From Paraburkholderia sp. C35 (GTDB lineage: Bacteria; Pseudomonadota; Gammaproteobacteria; Burkholderiales; Burkholderiaceae): a stretch of DNA of 64,000 bases. This document shows, one piece after another, positions 1 through 10,202 of this stretch (the first letter of the stretch is position 1; each line of letters starts with the position of its first letter). The stretch spans positions 19,432 to 83,431 of the forward strand of contig NZ_QBUY01000028.1 of assembly GCF_003121405.1 (NCBI RefSeq). The letters are read 5' to 3'. The notes below the pieces were generated by a model. It ran no database searches, had not been told where the DNA came from, and worked only from the letters and a program-made list of their open reading frames with translations. A program made the translations under genes and the position numbers.

Positions 1-74
1 CTGCTGGCCGCTGCCGTAAGGGTCGGAGCGCAATGCCCTATCCCAAACCAGCACGCGCACAAGCAGAAAGTTGT

Positions 75-1187
75 TCAGGTCAGCGATGTATCGACGATAC
101 GTCGCGGTGTATCCAGATATTCCTGCGACTGCATTTCGACGATACGCGACACCGTACGCGTGAACTCGTTGGCCATCGGCCCTTCCGTGTAGAGTTCCTC
201 GGGCGGCACGGCGGCCGACATCAGCAGCTTGACCTTGTGATCGTAGAACACGTCGATCAACCACGTGAAACGCCGCGCTTCGGACTGCATACGAGGCGTC
301 ATCTGCGGGATGCCGGAAAGAATCACCGCGTGGAAGCGGCTCGCCAGTTCGAGATAATCGTTCTGCGAGCGCGGGCCGCCGCATAGCGTCGCGAAGTCGA
401 ACCAGACTACACCGTCGGCGCGGCGCAGCGCCTTCAGTTCGCGCTTCTCGATACGCAGCAGCGGGCTTTCGTCGGGCACGGCGGCGAGCCTGCCGAATGC
501 GTCGCGCAACGCCTTGTCCGAAGCCGCGCCGAGCGGTGTGTGATACACCTCGACCTGCGACAGCGTACGGCGACGATAATCGATACCCGCATCGACGTTG
601 ATCACGTCGAGCTTGCTCTTGATCAGTTCGATGGCGGGCAGCAGACGGTCGCGATGCAAACCATCGGGATACAGCAGATCGGGATCGTAGTTGGACGTCA
701 TCACGAACTGCACGCCGTTTGAAAACAGCCGGTCGAGCAAGCGATACAGAATCATCGCGTCCGCGATATCGGACACGTGAAATTCGTCGAAACAGATCAG
801 CCGGTAACGTTTCGCGATGCGCCGCGCGAGTTCGTCGAGCGGATCGGCCTGCCCTTTCAGTTCTTCGAGTTCGCGATGCACTTCCCGCATGAACTCGTGG
901 AAATGCAGACGCGTCTTACGCACCAGCGGCACGACTGCGTAAAAGCTGTCCATCAGGAAGCTCTTTCCGCGCCCCACGCCGCCCCACATATAGACGCCCT
1001 TAGGCAGATCCGGATGCATGATCAGCTTCATAAAGGCGTTCGGACGACGCGCCTTGTACGCAGCCCATTCTTCATAGCACCGCTGCAGACGATCGACGGC
1101 CGCGCGTTGCGCCGGATCGGATTGATATCCCCGTGTCTGCAGTTCCTGTTCGTAGTATTCGGTGACGTTAATTTCGTGAGGCAGCAA
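75..1187 (-). CDS. zapE: Cell division protein ZapE (AFG1-like ATPase)
   Basis: This 370-residue protein is a P-loop ATPase of the AFG1/ZapE family. The Walker A motif GGVGRGKS lies at residues 69-76 and the Walker B motif with FDEF at about 133-136. A sensor-like TSNYDPDLLYPDGL segment follows, as is usual for the family. In E. coli ZapE works at the Z-ring under low oxygen or heat; mitochondrial AFG1 helps turn over respiratory subunits. The length is normal for the family (about 365-375). It lies just downstream of the 2-oxoglutarate dehydrogenase genes on the same strand, a common arrangement in Burkholderia. The family is clear; the exact role here is inferred. Confidence 0.93.
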   Translation of the reverse strand: MLPHEINVTEYYEQELQTRGYQSDPAQRAAVDRLQRCYEEWAAYKARRPNAFMKLIMHPDLPKGVYMWGGVGRGKSFLMDSFYAVVPLVRKTRLHFHEFMREVHRELEELKGQADPLDELARRIAKRYRLICFDEFHVSDIADAMILYRLLDRLFSNGVQFVMTSNYDPDLLYPDGLHRDRLLPAIELIKSKLDVINVDAGIDYRRRTLSQVEVYHTPLGAASDKALRDAFGRLAAVPDESPLLRIEKRELKALRRADGVVWFDFATLCGGPRSQNDYLELASRFHAVILSGIPQMTPRMQSEARRFTWLIDVFYDHKVKLLMSAAVPPEELYTEGPMANEFTRTVSRIVEMQSQEYLDTPRRIVDTSLT

Positions 1188-1191
1188 TGAA

Positions 1192-1223
1192 GAAGGCGGG
1201 AGGGATTCAACCCACCCGCCTTC
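1192..1223 (-). terminator. Hairpin between lpdA and zapE
   Basis: A 9-bp perfect stem (GAAGGCGGG with CCCGCCTTC) lies between the end of lpdA and the start of zapE, only a few bases before the zapE start codon. On the minus strand it is followed by a pyrimidine-rich stretch but no true T-run. It may weaken read-through or stabilise the lpdA 3' end. Confidence 0.4.
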
Positions 1224-1268
1224 GTCGTGTTTCGCGTTCAGCCCGAATCAGATTCGGGCAGATGCGTC

Positions 1269-2699
1269 TTACATGTTCAGCGCGCGCTTGTCGACGGCGA
1301 GCGCCGCTTCACGCATCACTTCAGACAGCGACGGGTGCGGATGGCAGATACGGCCGAGGTCTTCCGACGCAGCCTTGAACTCCATCGCGACAACCGCTTC
1401 GGCGATCAGATCCGACGCATTCGCCGAGATGATGTGCACGCCGAGCAGTTCGTCCGTCTTCGCGTCGGCGATCATCTTGACGAAACCGTCCGCCTTGTTG
1501 ATGCCGAGCGCGCGACCGTTGGCCATGAACGGGAACTGGCCCGTCTTGACTTCGCGGCCTTCCGCCTTGAGTTGCTGTTCCGTCTTGCCGACCCACGCGA
1601 TTTCCGGTTCCGTGTAGATCACCCACGGCACGCAGTTGTAATCGATGTGCGGCTTCTGGCCGTCGATCACTTCCGCGACCAGCACGCCTTCGTCTTCCGC
1701 CTTGTGCGCGAGCATCGGGCCACGCACCACGTCGCCGATTGCGTACACGTTCGGCACCGACGTCGCGCAGTGGTCGTCGACGTCGATGAAACCGCGCTCG
1801 TTCGCCTTCAGGCCGATGGCTTCGAGGCCGAGGTTATCCGTGTTCGGCACGCGGCCGATCGACACGATCAGGCGGTCGGCGTCGAGCGTCTGCGCGTTGC
1901 CGTCCTTGTCCGTGTACGAGATCGACACGCTGTTGTCGGTCGTCTTGACTTCGCCGACCTTCACGCCGACGTGAATGTCGAGGCCCTGCTTCTTGAACTG
2001 CTTGGCGGCTTCCTTCGCGAGCGCCTGGTCAGCGGCACCGAGGAATTCGGGCAGCGCTTCCAGCACCGTCACTTCGGCACCCAGACGGCGCCACACCGAG
2101 CCGAGTTCCAGGCCGATCACGCCGGCGCCGATCACGGCGAGCTTCTTCGGCACTTCGGTGAACGACAGCGCGCCTTCGTTGTCCGCAACGATCTTGTTGT
2201 CGACAGGAACGTTCGGCAGGTGACGTGCCTTCGAGCCCGTCGCGATGATCACGTTCTTCGCCGGGACCACTTCCGTTTCGCCTTCGCCCGAGACTTCGAT
2301 CTGCACGCCGGCGTCCGTCTTGCCCGTGAACTTGCCGTGGCCCTTGAGCCACGTGATCTTGTTCTTGCGGAACAGGAACACGATGCCCTTCGTCATTTTC
2401 TCGACGATGCCTTCCTTGCGGGCCAGCATCTTCGCGATATCGACCTGCACGTTTTCCACGCTGATGCCGTGGTCTGCGAGGTGATGTTGCGCGTTCTCGA
2501 ACTCTTCCGACGATGCGAGCAGCGCCTTCGAAGGAATGCAACCGACGTTCAGGCAGGTGCCGCCGAGCTTCAGCGCGCCGGCCGGGTTCTTCCACTTTTC
2601 GATACAGGCAACCGTCTTGCCGAGCTGCGCAGCGCGAATGGCCGCGATATAGCCGCCGGGACCGGCACCGATCACGACGACGTCAAATTCTTTGGACAT
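1269..2699 (-). CDS. lpdA: Dihydrolipoyl dehydrogenase, E3 of 2-oxoglutarate dehydrogenase
   Basis: This flavoprotein re-oxidises the dihydrolipoyl group on the E2 subunit and passes electrons to NAD+. The 476-residue protein starts with an FAD-binding GAGPGG motif (11-16), followed by the redox-active disulfide in GGTCLNVGCIPSK (Cys49 and Cys54). A second Rossmann motif, GAGVIGLELGSVW, binds NAD. The catalytic His-Pro pair is in HPHPSLSEV near the C-terminus (about His455). It lacks an N-terminal lipoyl domain, unlike some pyruvate dehydrogenase E3 proteins of this order. It is the third gene of odhA-odhB-lpdA, so it most likely serves the 2-oxoglutarate complex. Confidence 0.96.
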   Translation of the reverse strand: MSKEFDVVVIGAGPGGYIAAIRAAQLGKTVACIEKWKNPAGALKLGGTCLNVGCIPSKALLASSEEFENAQHHLADHGISVENVQVDIAKMLARKEGIVEKMTKGIVFLFRKNKITWLKGHGKFTGKTDAGVQIEVSGEGETEVVPAKNVIIATGSKARHLPNVPVDNKIVADNEGALSFTEVPKKLAVIGAGVIGLELGSVWRRLGAEVTVLEALPEFLGAADQALAKEAAKQFKKQGLDIHVGVKVGEVKTTDNSVSISYTDKDGNAQTLDADRLIVSIGRVPNTDNLGLEAIGLKANERGFIDVDDHCATSVPNVYAIGDVVRGPMLAHKAEDEGVLVAEVIDGQKPHIDYNCVPWVIYTEPEIAWVGKTEQQLKAEGREVKTGQFPFMANGRALGINKADGFVKMIADAKTDELLGVHIISANASDLIAEAVVAMEFKAASEDLGRICHPHPSLSEVMREAALAVDKRALNM

Positions 2700-2834
2700 G
2701 ACTATCCTTTTTGGCTAGCCGACGCGGCCGCGCTTCGCGGCGCACGTGGCTTCAGATACTGCGGAAATGCGAGAAACACCCGATGCATATATCGCGACCG
2801 CGGCTTGAACTTTCAAGCCGCCGTGCGGGATGCA

Positions 2835-4109
2835 TTACAGGTCGAGCAGCAGACGGGCCGGATCTTCCAGCGCGTCCTTCATCGCGACCAGCGACAGCAC
2901 CGCTTCGCGGCCGTCGATGATACGGTGGTCGTACGACAGCGCCAGATAGTTCATCGGGCGGATCACGATCTGGCCGTTTTCGACCACAGCGCGTTCCTTC
3001 GTGGCGTGCACGCCGAGAATGGCCGACTGCGGCGGGTTGATGATCGGCGTCGACAGCATCGAGCCGAACACACCACCGTTCGAGATCGAGAACGTACCGC
3101 CCGTCATGTCTTCGATCGACAGCTTGCCGTCCTTCGCCTTCTGGCCGAATTCAGCAATCTTCTTTTCGATGTCCGCAAGGCTCATCTGGTCGGCGTTGCG
3201 CAGGATCGGCACCACCAGACCGCGCGGCGAGCCGACAGCGATACCGATGTCGAAGTAGCCGTGATAGACGATGTCGTTACCGTCGATCGACGCGTTCACC
3301 AGCGGGAACTTCTTCAGCGCGTGCACAGCCGCCTTGACGAAGAACGACATGAAGCCGAGCTTCACGCCATGTTCCTTCTCGAACCGGTCCTTGTACTTGT
3401 TGCGCAGATCCATGACCGGCGCCATGTTCACTTCGTTGAACGTCGTGAGGATGGCGTTGGTTTGCTGCGACTCGAGCAGACGCTCGGCGATACGCGCACG
3501 CAGACGCGACATCGGCACGCGTTGTTCCGGACGGTCCTTCAGCCATTGATCAGCCGATGCCGGTGCGCTCACTTGCGGCAGCGACGGCTTGGCAGCCTTC
3601 GGTGCAGCCGCAGGCGCGGCAGCCGGAGCCTTGGCAGCCGGTGCGCCAGCAGCAACTGCGTCCTGCTTCGTCACGCGGCCATCGCGGCCCGTGCCGGCGA
3701 CGTCGCCAGCAGCGACGCCCTTTTCTGCCAGAATCTTCGTTGCAGCGGGCGAAGCAACGGTGCTTGCACCTGCCACAGCGGCGGCTTGCGCCGGCGCGGC
3801 TGCGGCTGCCGGCTCAGCTTGCGGAGCGGGCTTGACTTCGGCTTCGACAGCCGCTGCACCCGGCTTGCCTTCCGTGTCGATCTTGGCGATCACTTCGTCG
3901 GCGACGACGATGTCACCGTCGTTCTTGATGACTTGCGCGAGCACGCCAGCCGACGGTGCCGGCACTTCGAGCACGACCTTGTCGGTTTCGATTTCGATCA
4001 GGATTTCGTCTTGAGCGACAGCCTCACCGGGCTTCTTCTTCCACTGCAGCATGGTCGCTTCCGAAACCGACTCGGACAGCTGGGGGACCTTGACTTCTAC
4101 AATAGCCAT
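2835..4109 (-). CDS. odhB: Dihydrolipoyl succinyltransferase, E2 of 2-oxoglutarate dehydrogenase
   Basis: This is the core subunit that transfers the succinyl group from the E1-bound intermediate to CoA. The 424-residue protein has one N-terminal lipoyl domain (about 1-77) with the lipoylated lysine in ETDKVVLEV (Lys44). An Ala/Pro-rich linker follows, then a peripheral-subunit-binding domain around VASPAATKILAEKG, a second Ala/Pro linker, and the catalytic domain ending in DHRIIDG with His395 and Asp399. A single lipoyl domain and the SFFVKAAVHALKKFP segment fit SucB/OdhB rather than AceF. It lies between the E1 and E3 genes on the same strand, so co-transcription is likely. Confidence 0.96.
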   Translation of the reverse strand: MAIVEVKVPQLSESVSEATMLQWKKKPGEAVAQDEILIEIETDKVVLEVPAPSAGVLAQVIKNDGDIVVADEVIAKIDTEGKPGAAAVEAEVKPAPQAEPAAAAAPAQAAAVAGASTVASPAATKILAEKGVAAGDVAGTGRDGRVTKQDAVAAGAPAAKAPAAAPAAAPKAAKPSLPQVSAPASADQWLKDRPEQRVPMSRLRARIAERLLESQQTNAILTTFNEVNMAPVMDLRNKYKDRFEKEHGVKLGFMSFFVKAAVHALKKFPLVNASIDGNDIVYHGYFDIGIAVGSPRGLVVPILRNADQMSLADIEKKIAEFGQKAKDGKLSIEDMTGGTFSISNGGVFGSMLSTPIINPPQSAILGVHATKERAVVENGQIVIRPMNYLALSYDHRIIDGREAVLSLVAMKDALEDPARLLLDL

Positions 4110-4212
4110 TTGATTTCTCTGAATACGTATCGGATGACAACGAACCTTGTGCGAGCCGCGTCCGATATTTGCGCGTTGAAACGCGCTTACATGGGATGGT
4201 TCAGACGCGGGG

Positions 4213-4237
4213 CGGGAAAGCGCTCAGCGCTTTCCCG
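4213..4237. other. Perfect inverted repeat between odhA and odhB
   Basis: A 12-bp perfect inverted repeat with a single-base centre (CGGGAAAGCGCT, c, AGCGCTTTCCCG) sits 16 bases past the odhA stop codon on the transcribed strand. There is no T-run, so it is more likely an mRNA-processing or stabilising hairpin than a terminator. Confidence 0.5.
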
Positions 4238-4252
4238 GTTCGCTCTCTGTGG

Positions 4253-7114
4253 TTATTTAACGATGGACGCGCCTTTCAGACGGCCAAACGCGCCTTCGAT
4301 CAGCGCCTTCTGCTGCTCGTAGTGCTTCGCGTAGTAGCCGACAGCGGGCGATGCCGAAGCCGGACGGCCGCTGTATGCCAGCTTCTGTCCTTCCTTCATG
4401 CCTTCGCGCAGGTGATGTTCGATGTAGAACCACGGGCCCTGATTCTGCGGCTCGTCCTGCACCCACACCCCTTCGGTTGCGTTGTCGTACTTCTTCAGTT
4501 CGGCTTCGAACTGCTTGTGCGCGAACGGATAGAGCTGTTCGATACGCACGATCGCGACGTCCTGCGCCTTCGCTTCGCGGCGATGCGCGACGATGTCGTA
4601 ATACACGCGGCCCGAGCAGACGATCACGCGCTTGACCTTCTTCGCGTCGATCGCATCGTCCACTTCGCCGATGACCGGCTGGAACGAGCCCTTCGCGAGT
4701 TCCGACAGATCCGACACGGCTTCCTTGTGACGCAGCAGCGACTTCGGCGTGAAGACGACGAGCGGCTTGCGGAACAGGCGGATCATCTGGCGGCGCAGCA
4801 GGTGGAAAATCTGCGCCGGCGTGGTCGGCTGAACGACCTGCATGTTGTGGTCAGCACACAGCTGCAGGAAGCGCTCGATACGTGCCGACGAGTGCTCCGG
4901 ACCTTGACCTTCGTAGCCGTGCGGCAGCAGCATCGTCAGGCCCGACACGCGGCCCCACTTCACTTCGCCCGACGAGATGAACTGGTCGATCACGACCTGC
5001 GCGCCGTTCACGAAGTCGCCGAACTGCGCTTCCCACGCGACGAACGTGTTCGGCTCTGCCGTCGAGTAACCGTATTCGAAACCGAGCACGGCTTCTTCCG
5101 ACAGCACCGAGTCGATCACCGTGAACTTCGCCTGACCTTCAGCGATGTTCTGCAGCGGCACGTACGTGCCGTCGTTCCAGCGTTCGCGGTTCTGATCGTG
5201 CAGCACAGCGTGACGGTGCGTGAACGTGCCACGGCCCGAGTCCTGACCCGTCAGACGCACGGCGTAGCCCGAAGCCACCAGCGATGCGAATGCCAGGTGC
5301 TCGCCCATGCCCCAGTCGAGCGGCGCTTCGCCACGGCCCATTGCACGGCGGTCGTTGATCACGCGCTCGACGAGCGGGTGAACCTTGAAGCCTTCGGGAA
5401 CCGTCGTGACGCGCTCGGCCAGACGCTTGAGTTCGGCGAGCGGCACTGCCGTGTCAGCCGAATCCGTCCACTTGCGGTTCAGGAACGGAACCCAGTCGAC
5501 TGCGTACTTGCTCTTGTAGTTCGACAGAACCGGGTCGACCGTGTGGTGACCTTCGTCCATCGCCTTGCGGAACGCCTTGATGAATTCGTCGCCTTCTTCG
5601 GCCGTGATGACGCCTTGCTGCACCAGCTTTTCAGCGTACAGCGCGCGCGTGCCCGGGTGCTTGGCGATCGTCTTGTACATCAGCGGCTGCGTGACAGCCG
5701 GCGTGTCCTGCTCGTTGTGACCCAGCTTGCGGAAGCAGATGATGTCGATCACGACATCCTTGTGGAACTGCATGCGGAAGTCGATGGCCATTTGCGTAGC
5801 CAGCACGACCGCTTCCGGATCGTCACCATTCACGTGCAGCACAGGCGCTTCGATCATCTTCACCACGTCCGAGCAGTACAGCGTCGAGCGCGCATCGCGC
5901 GGGTCCGACGTCGTGAAGCCGATCTGGTTGTTGATGACGATGTGCAGCGTGCCGTGCGTGCCGTAACCACGCGTTTGCGCGAGGTTCAGCGTTTCCATCA
6001 CGACGCCCTGGCCTGCGAAGGCGGCATCGCCGTGGATCTGCACCGGCAGCACTTGCAAGCCGTTCTCGTCGCCGCGACGGTCCATACGGGCCTTCGCCGA
6101 ACCTTCGACCACCGGGTTGACGATTTCGAGGTGCGACGGGTTGAACGCGAGCGACAGGTGAACCGGGCCGCCTTCCGTCGCGACATCCGACGAGAAGCCC
6201 TTGTGATACTTGACGTCGCCTGCGGGCAGATCGTCGACGTGCTTGCCTTCGAATTCGGCGAACAGGTCAGCGGGCATCTTGCCCAGCGTGTTGACCAGCA
6301 CGTTCAGACGGCCGCGGTGCGCCATGCCGATGACGATTTCCTGCACGCCGCTCTTGCCTGCGTGGTGCACGACTTCGTCCATCGACGCGATAAAGCTTTC
6401 GCCGCCTTCCAGCGAGAAACGCTTCTGACCGACGTACTTGGTGTGCAGGAAGCGCTCGAGGCCTTCTGCTGCCGTCAGACGGTTCAGGATGTGCTTCTTC
6501 TTGTCGTTCGAGAAGTTCGGCGTCGAACGGATCGATTCGAGTTTCTCTTTCCACCAGCGCTTCTGTTCCGGATCGCTGAGGTACATGTACTCGGCGCCGA
6601 TGGTGCCGCAGTACGTGTCGCGCAACGCCTTGACGATATCCCGCAGCGAAGCCTGTTCGAAACCGAAGTACAGGTTGTTCGTGTTGAACGTCTGGTCCAT
6701 GTCGGCTTCGGTGAAGTCGTAGAACGCAGGTTCAAGTTCGGGGATAGCGGGACGTTCGCGGCGCTTCAGGGGATCGAGGTTGGCCCATTGCGAGCCGAGG
6801 AAGCGATATGCGCCGATGAGGGACTGCACATAAACCTGCTTGCGCGCGGTGGTGAGATCTTCACCGCCTGCGCCCGAACGCGGCAGGAAGGCATTGGCCT
6901 TTGCGCGTTGAGCAAACGATTCGACGATCGGGCCGTGAGCCACGTCGTTGGCAGCGGTGCCATCCGATGCAGGGACGTTCTGCAGTGCGTCGAAATAGTT
7001 GCGCCAGGTCTCGGGCACTGACGCCGGATTGTCGAGATATGCTTCGTACAACTCTTCTACGTACGGAGCATTGCCGCCGAACAGATACGAGTTCGACTGG
7101 AATTGCTTCATCAT
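4253..7114 (-). CDS. odhA: 2-oxoglutarate dehydrogenase E1 component
   Basis: This thiamine-diphosphate enzyme decarboxylates 2-oxoglutarate and succinylates the lipoyl group of E2, a committed TCA-cycle step. The 953-residue length matches the family (about 930-955). The N-terminal peptide SYLFGGNAPYVEELYEAYL is the E2-binding extension typical of SucA. GMAHRGRLNVLVN and the following HLSLAFNPSHLEIVNPVVEG, as well as GDAAFAGQG, belong to the thiamine- and metal-binding half. HGYEGQGPEHSS lies in the C-terminal transketolase-like domain. The start is ATG at 7114, with a second ATG directly after it; AGGTGAG lies 5-11 bases upstream. It is the first gene of odhA-odhB-lpdA. Confidence 0.97.
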   Translation of the reverse strand: MMKQFQSNSYLFGGNAPYVEELYEAYLDNPASVPETWRNYFDALQNVPASDGTAANDVAHGPIVESFAQRAKANAFLPRSGAGGEDLTTARKQVYVQSLIGAYRFLGSQWANLDPLKRRERPAIPELEPAFYDFTEADMDQTFNTNNLYFGFEQASLRDIVKALRDTYCGTIGAEYMYLSDPEQKRWWKEKLESIRSTPNFSNDKKKHILNRLTAAEGLERFLHTKYVGQKRFSLEGGESFIASMDEVVHHAGKSGVQEIVIGMAHRGRLNVLVNTLGKMPADLFAEFEGKHVDDLPAGDVKYHKGFSSDVATEGGPVHLSLAFNPSHLEIVNPVVEGSAKARMDRRGDENGLQVLPVQIHGDAAFAGQGVVMETLNLAQTRGYGTHGTLHIVINNQIGFTTSDPRDARSTLYCSDVVKMIEAPVLHVNGDDPEAVVLATQMAIDFRMQFHKDVVIDIICFRKLGHNEQDTPAVTQPLMYKTIAKHPGTRALYAEKLVQQGVITAEEGDEFIKAFRKAMDEGHHTVDPVLSNYKSKYAVDWVPFLNRKWTDSADTAVPLAELKRLAERVTTVPEGFKVHPLVERVINDRRAMGRGEAPLDWGMGEHLAFASLVASGYAVRLTGQDSGRGTFTHRHAVLHDQNRERWNDGTYVPLQNIAEGQAKFTVIDSVLSEEAVLGFEYGYSTAEPNTFVAWEAQFGDFVNGAQVVIDQFISSGEVKWGRVSGLTMLLPHGYEGQGPEHSSARIERFLQLCADHNMQVVQPTTPAQIFHLLRRQMIRLFRKPLVVFTPKSLLRHKEAVSDLSELAKGSFQPVIGEVDDAIDAKKVKRVIVCSGRVYYDIVAHRREAKAQDVAIVRIEQLYPFAHKQFEAELKKYDNATEGVWVQDEPQNQGPWFYIEHHLREGMKEGQKLAYSGRPASASPAVGYYAKHYEQQKALIEGAFGRLKGASIVK

Positions 7115-7175
7115 TTTACGCTCACCTTTCTTCGAGCTTCTCGAGAAATAGCGGGTTACTGAACCTTCCGCGACA
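7115..7175 (-). promoter_or_regulatory. odhA/sucA 5' leader, candidate sucA RNA motif
   Basis: On the minus strand the leader folds into a stem (TTTCTCGAG ... CTCGAAGAAA) directly before the AGGTGAG ribosome-binding site. A conserved leader called the sucA RNA motif is described upstream of sucA in Burkholderiales. Position, host group and a hairpin near the ribosome-binding site fit, but I could not compare it with the published covariance model. Confidence 0.45.
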
Positions 7176-7435
7176 CGGCCTGACCGTTTAGCGGATTGCG
7201 ATAATCAAGTCTTGCTTGGAAGGACCTAAAACTTGCACTCGCGGGAGCATATCACATAACCCATAGTTGACATAGGACAGTTCCCTATTGCAAACCCCGT
7301 GGTACGGGGCTTTGCGGCAAGTTTTATGCTTGCCGCAACAGTGTTTGCGGCACCGTGGACGATTACTTTAGGCGCTTATCGGGCGCCTTGCAGCGAAGCG
7401 CGCAAAAACGTCGTGAAACGGCAATGACGCAATGC
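7176..7435. other. Intergenic region with two tandem hairpins
   Basis: Between the odhA leader and the typA terminator there is no plausible gene. The stretch holds the presumed odhA promoter and two adjacent hairpins: GCAAACCCCGT paired with ACGGGGCTTTGC (7290-7315) and GCGGCAAG paired with CTTGCCGC (7314-7336). A TTGACA hexamer at 7267-7272 on the plus strand lies just before them. Confidence 0.5.
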
Positions 7436-7462
7436 AAAAAGCCGCCCGAGGGCGGCTTTTTG
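7436..7462. terminator. Rho-independent terminator downstream of typA
   Basis: The stem GCCGCC-cgag-GGCGGC is flanked by five A on the left and five T on the right, so it can stop transcription from either side. On the minus strand it lies 28 bases after the typA stop codon. Confidence 0.85.
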
Positions 7463-7489
7463 TTGAGACTCTCGCAAGACATCGCGCGA

Positions 7490-9316
<1,827 letters not shown>

Positions 9317-9620
9317 AGGAACCTGGAGACGCTGGGATACATGTGGAGTGCGCCACCTGCCCAGCTACCTTCGCCAAGCCCAAAGCGCACTTTTGGGAAC
9401 CAATAAGTATAGCACGGACGGGTGACGCTTTTCTGGTATTCCCTGATACCGTGCTTCACCGTCTCGATAAAACGACGCTCGCACCTCGTCCACCCCCCTT
9501 CCAGCCGCCCCTACCGGCACTTTCTTACCGTGCAAGATAGATCGTTGCCTAAGCTGTAATAACGCTTGCCGAGTCAATTAATCGACTCTACAATCGTGCA
9601 TAGTCAATCATTGCATTCGC
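9317..9620. promoter_or_regulatory. Divergent promoter region typA / marR-emr
   Basis: The region has no convincing gene. Its right end carries the marR promoter and operator. The left part should hold the typA promoter on the minus strand, but I could not fix its boxes. Confidence 0.4.
9566..9594 (+). promoter_or_regulatory. marR-emr promoter with operator in the spacer
   Basis: TTGCCG (9566-9571) and TACAAT (9589-9594) are 17 bases apart, a good sigma-70 promoter on the plus strand. The spacer is filled by the near-palindrome GAGTCAATTAATCGACTC (9571-9588; arms GAGTC and GACTC). An operator here would block RNA polymerase, fitting autorepression by the MarR protein encoded just downstream. 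The predicted start of transcription is about 9601. Confidence 0.55.
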
Positions 9621-10145
9621 ATGAGAATCATGTCCGAACCCACCCAAACGCCATCGCCCGAGGTTAGCGAATACCAGTTGGGCGAGAGCGTCGGCTATCT
9701 GATTTCGCGCGTGAAGTCGACCATGTCGCACCTCGTGACGCAGCGCACCATGGCCGAGCTCGGCATCACCAGCCAGCAGGCCAGCGTCCTGTTCATGGTC
9801 GCCAGCGGCAAATGCCTGCTGGCCGCCGAACTGGCCCGCGAATACGGCAGCGACGCCAGCGCCGTCACGCGCCTGATCGCCCGGCTCGAGAAGCGCGGCC
9901 TGCTCACGCGGGTGCGCAGCGCCGAAGACCGGCGCGCCGTACGGCTCGCGCTCACGGCCGAAGGCCACGCCATTGCCGCGCGCATGCCGGCTGTTTTCAC
10001 CAGCGTGACCGACAGATTGCTATCCGGTTTTTCGCCTGAGGAAACGGGGTTCCTCAAGAGTCTTCTGAGACGCGTGCTCGCCAATAGCTGCGAAGCGATG
10101 GGCGAAACCCGTGACTCGGCAAGCAATACCGATAGTAAATCGTAA
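9621..10145 (+). CDS. MarR-family transcriptional regulator of the adjacent efflux pump
   Basis: This small winged-helix regulator resembles EmrR/MarR. The segment QQASVLFMVASGKCLLAAELAREYGSDASAVTRLIARLEKRGLL is the recognition-helix core, followed by the wing RVRSAEDRRAVRLALTAEG. MarR repressors usually bind palindromic operators as dimers and release them on binding phenolic or lipophilic ligands. The gene is the first of a run on the same strand with the outer-membrane, adaptor and MFS pump genes, so it probably represses its own operon. The start may be the ATG at 9621 or at 9630; neither has a strong ribosome-binding site. Confidence 0.88.
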   Translation: MRIMSEPTQTPSPEVSEYQLGESVGYLISRVKSTMSHLVTQRTMAELGITSQQASVLFMVASGKCLLAAELAREYGSDASAVTRLIARLEKRGLLTRVRSAEDRRAVRLALTAEGHAIAARMPAVFTSVTDRLLSGFSPEETGFLKSLLRRVLANSCEAMGETRDSASNTDSKS

Positions 10146-10202
10146 GAAATTAGTTGCAGTGTCCATTAAAGAACAATGTCATTACACGCAAAGAGTCGAG
10201 CG

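Noticed and set aside
1227..4322. A very long open frame opposite lpdA and odhB
   Set aside because: It is the antisense shadow of two clearly conserved genes; its product is Arg/His/Asp-rich with no domain, as expected from GC-biased third positions.
4169..7021. A long open frame opposite odhA
   Set aside because: Shadow of a TCA-cycle gene with unmistakable motifs; no ribosome-binding site or domain on this strand.
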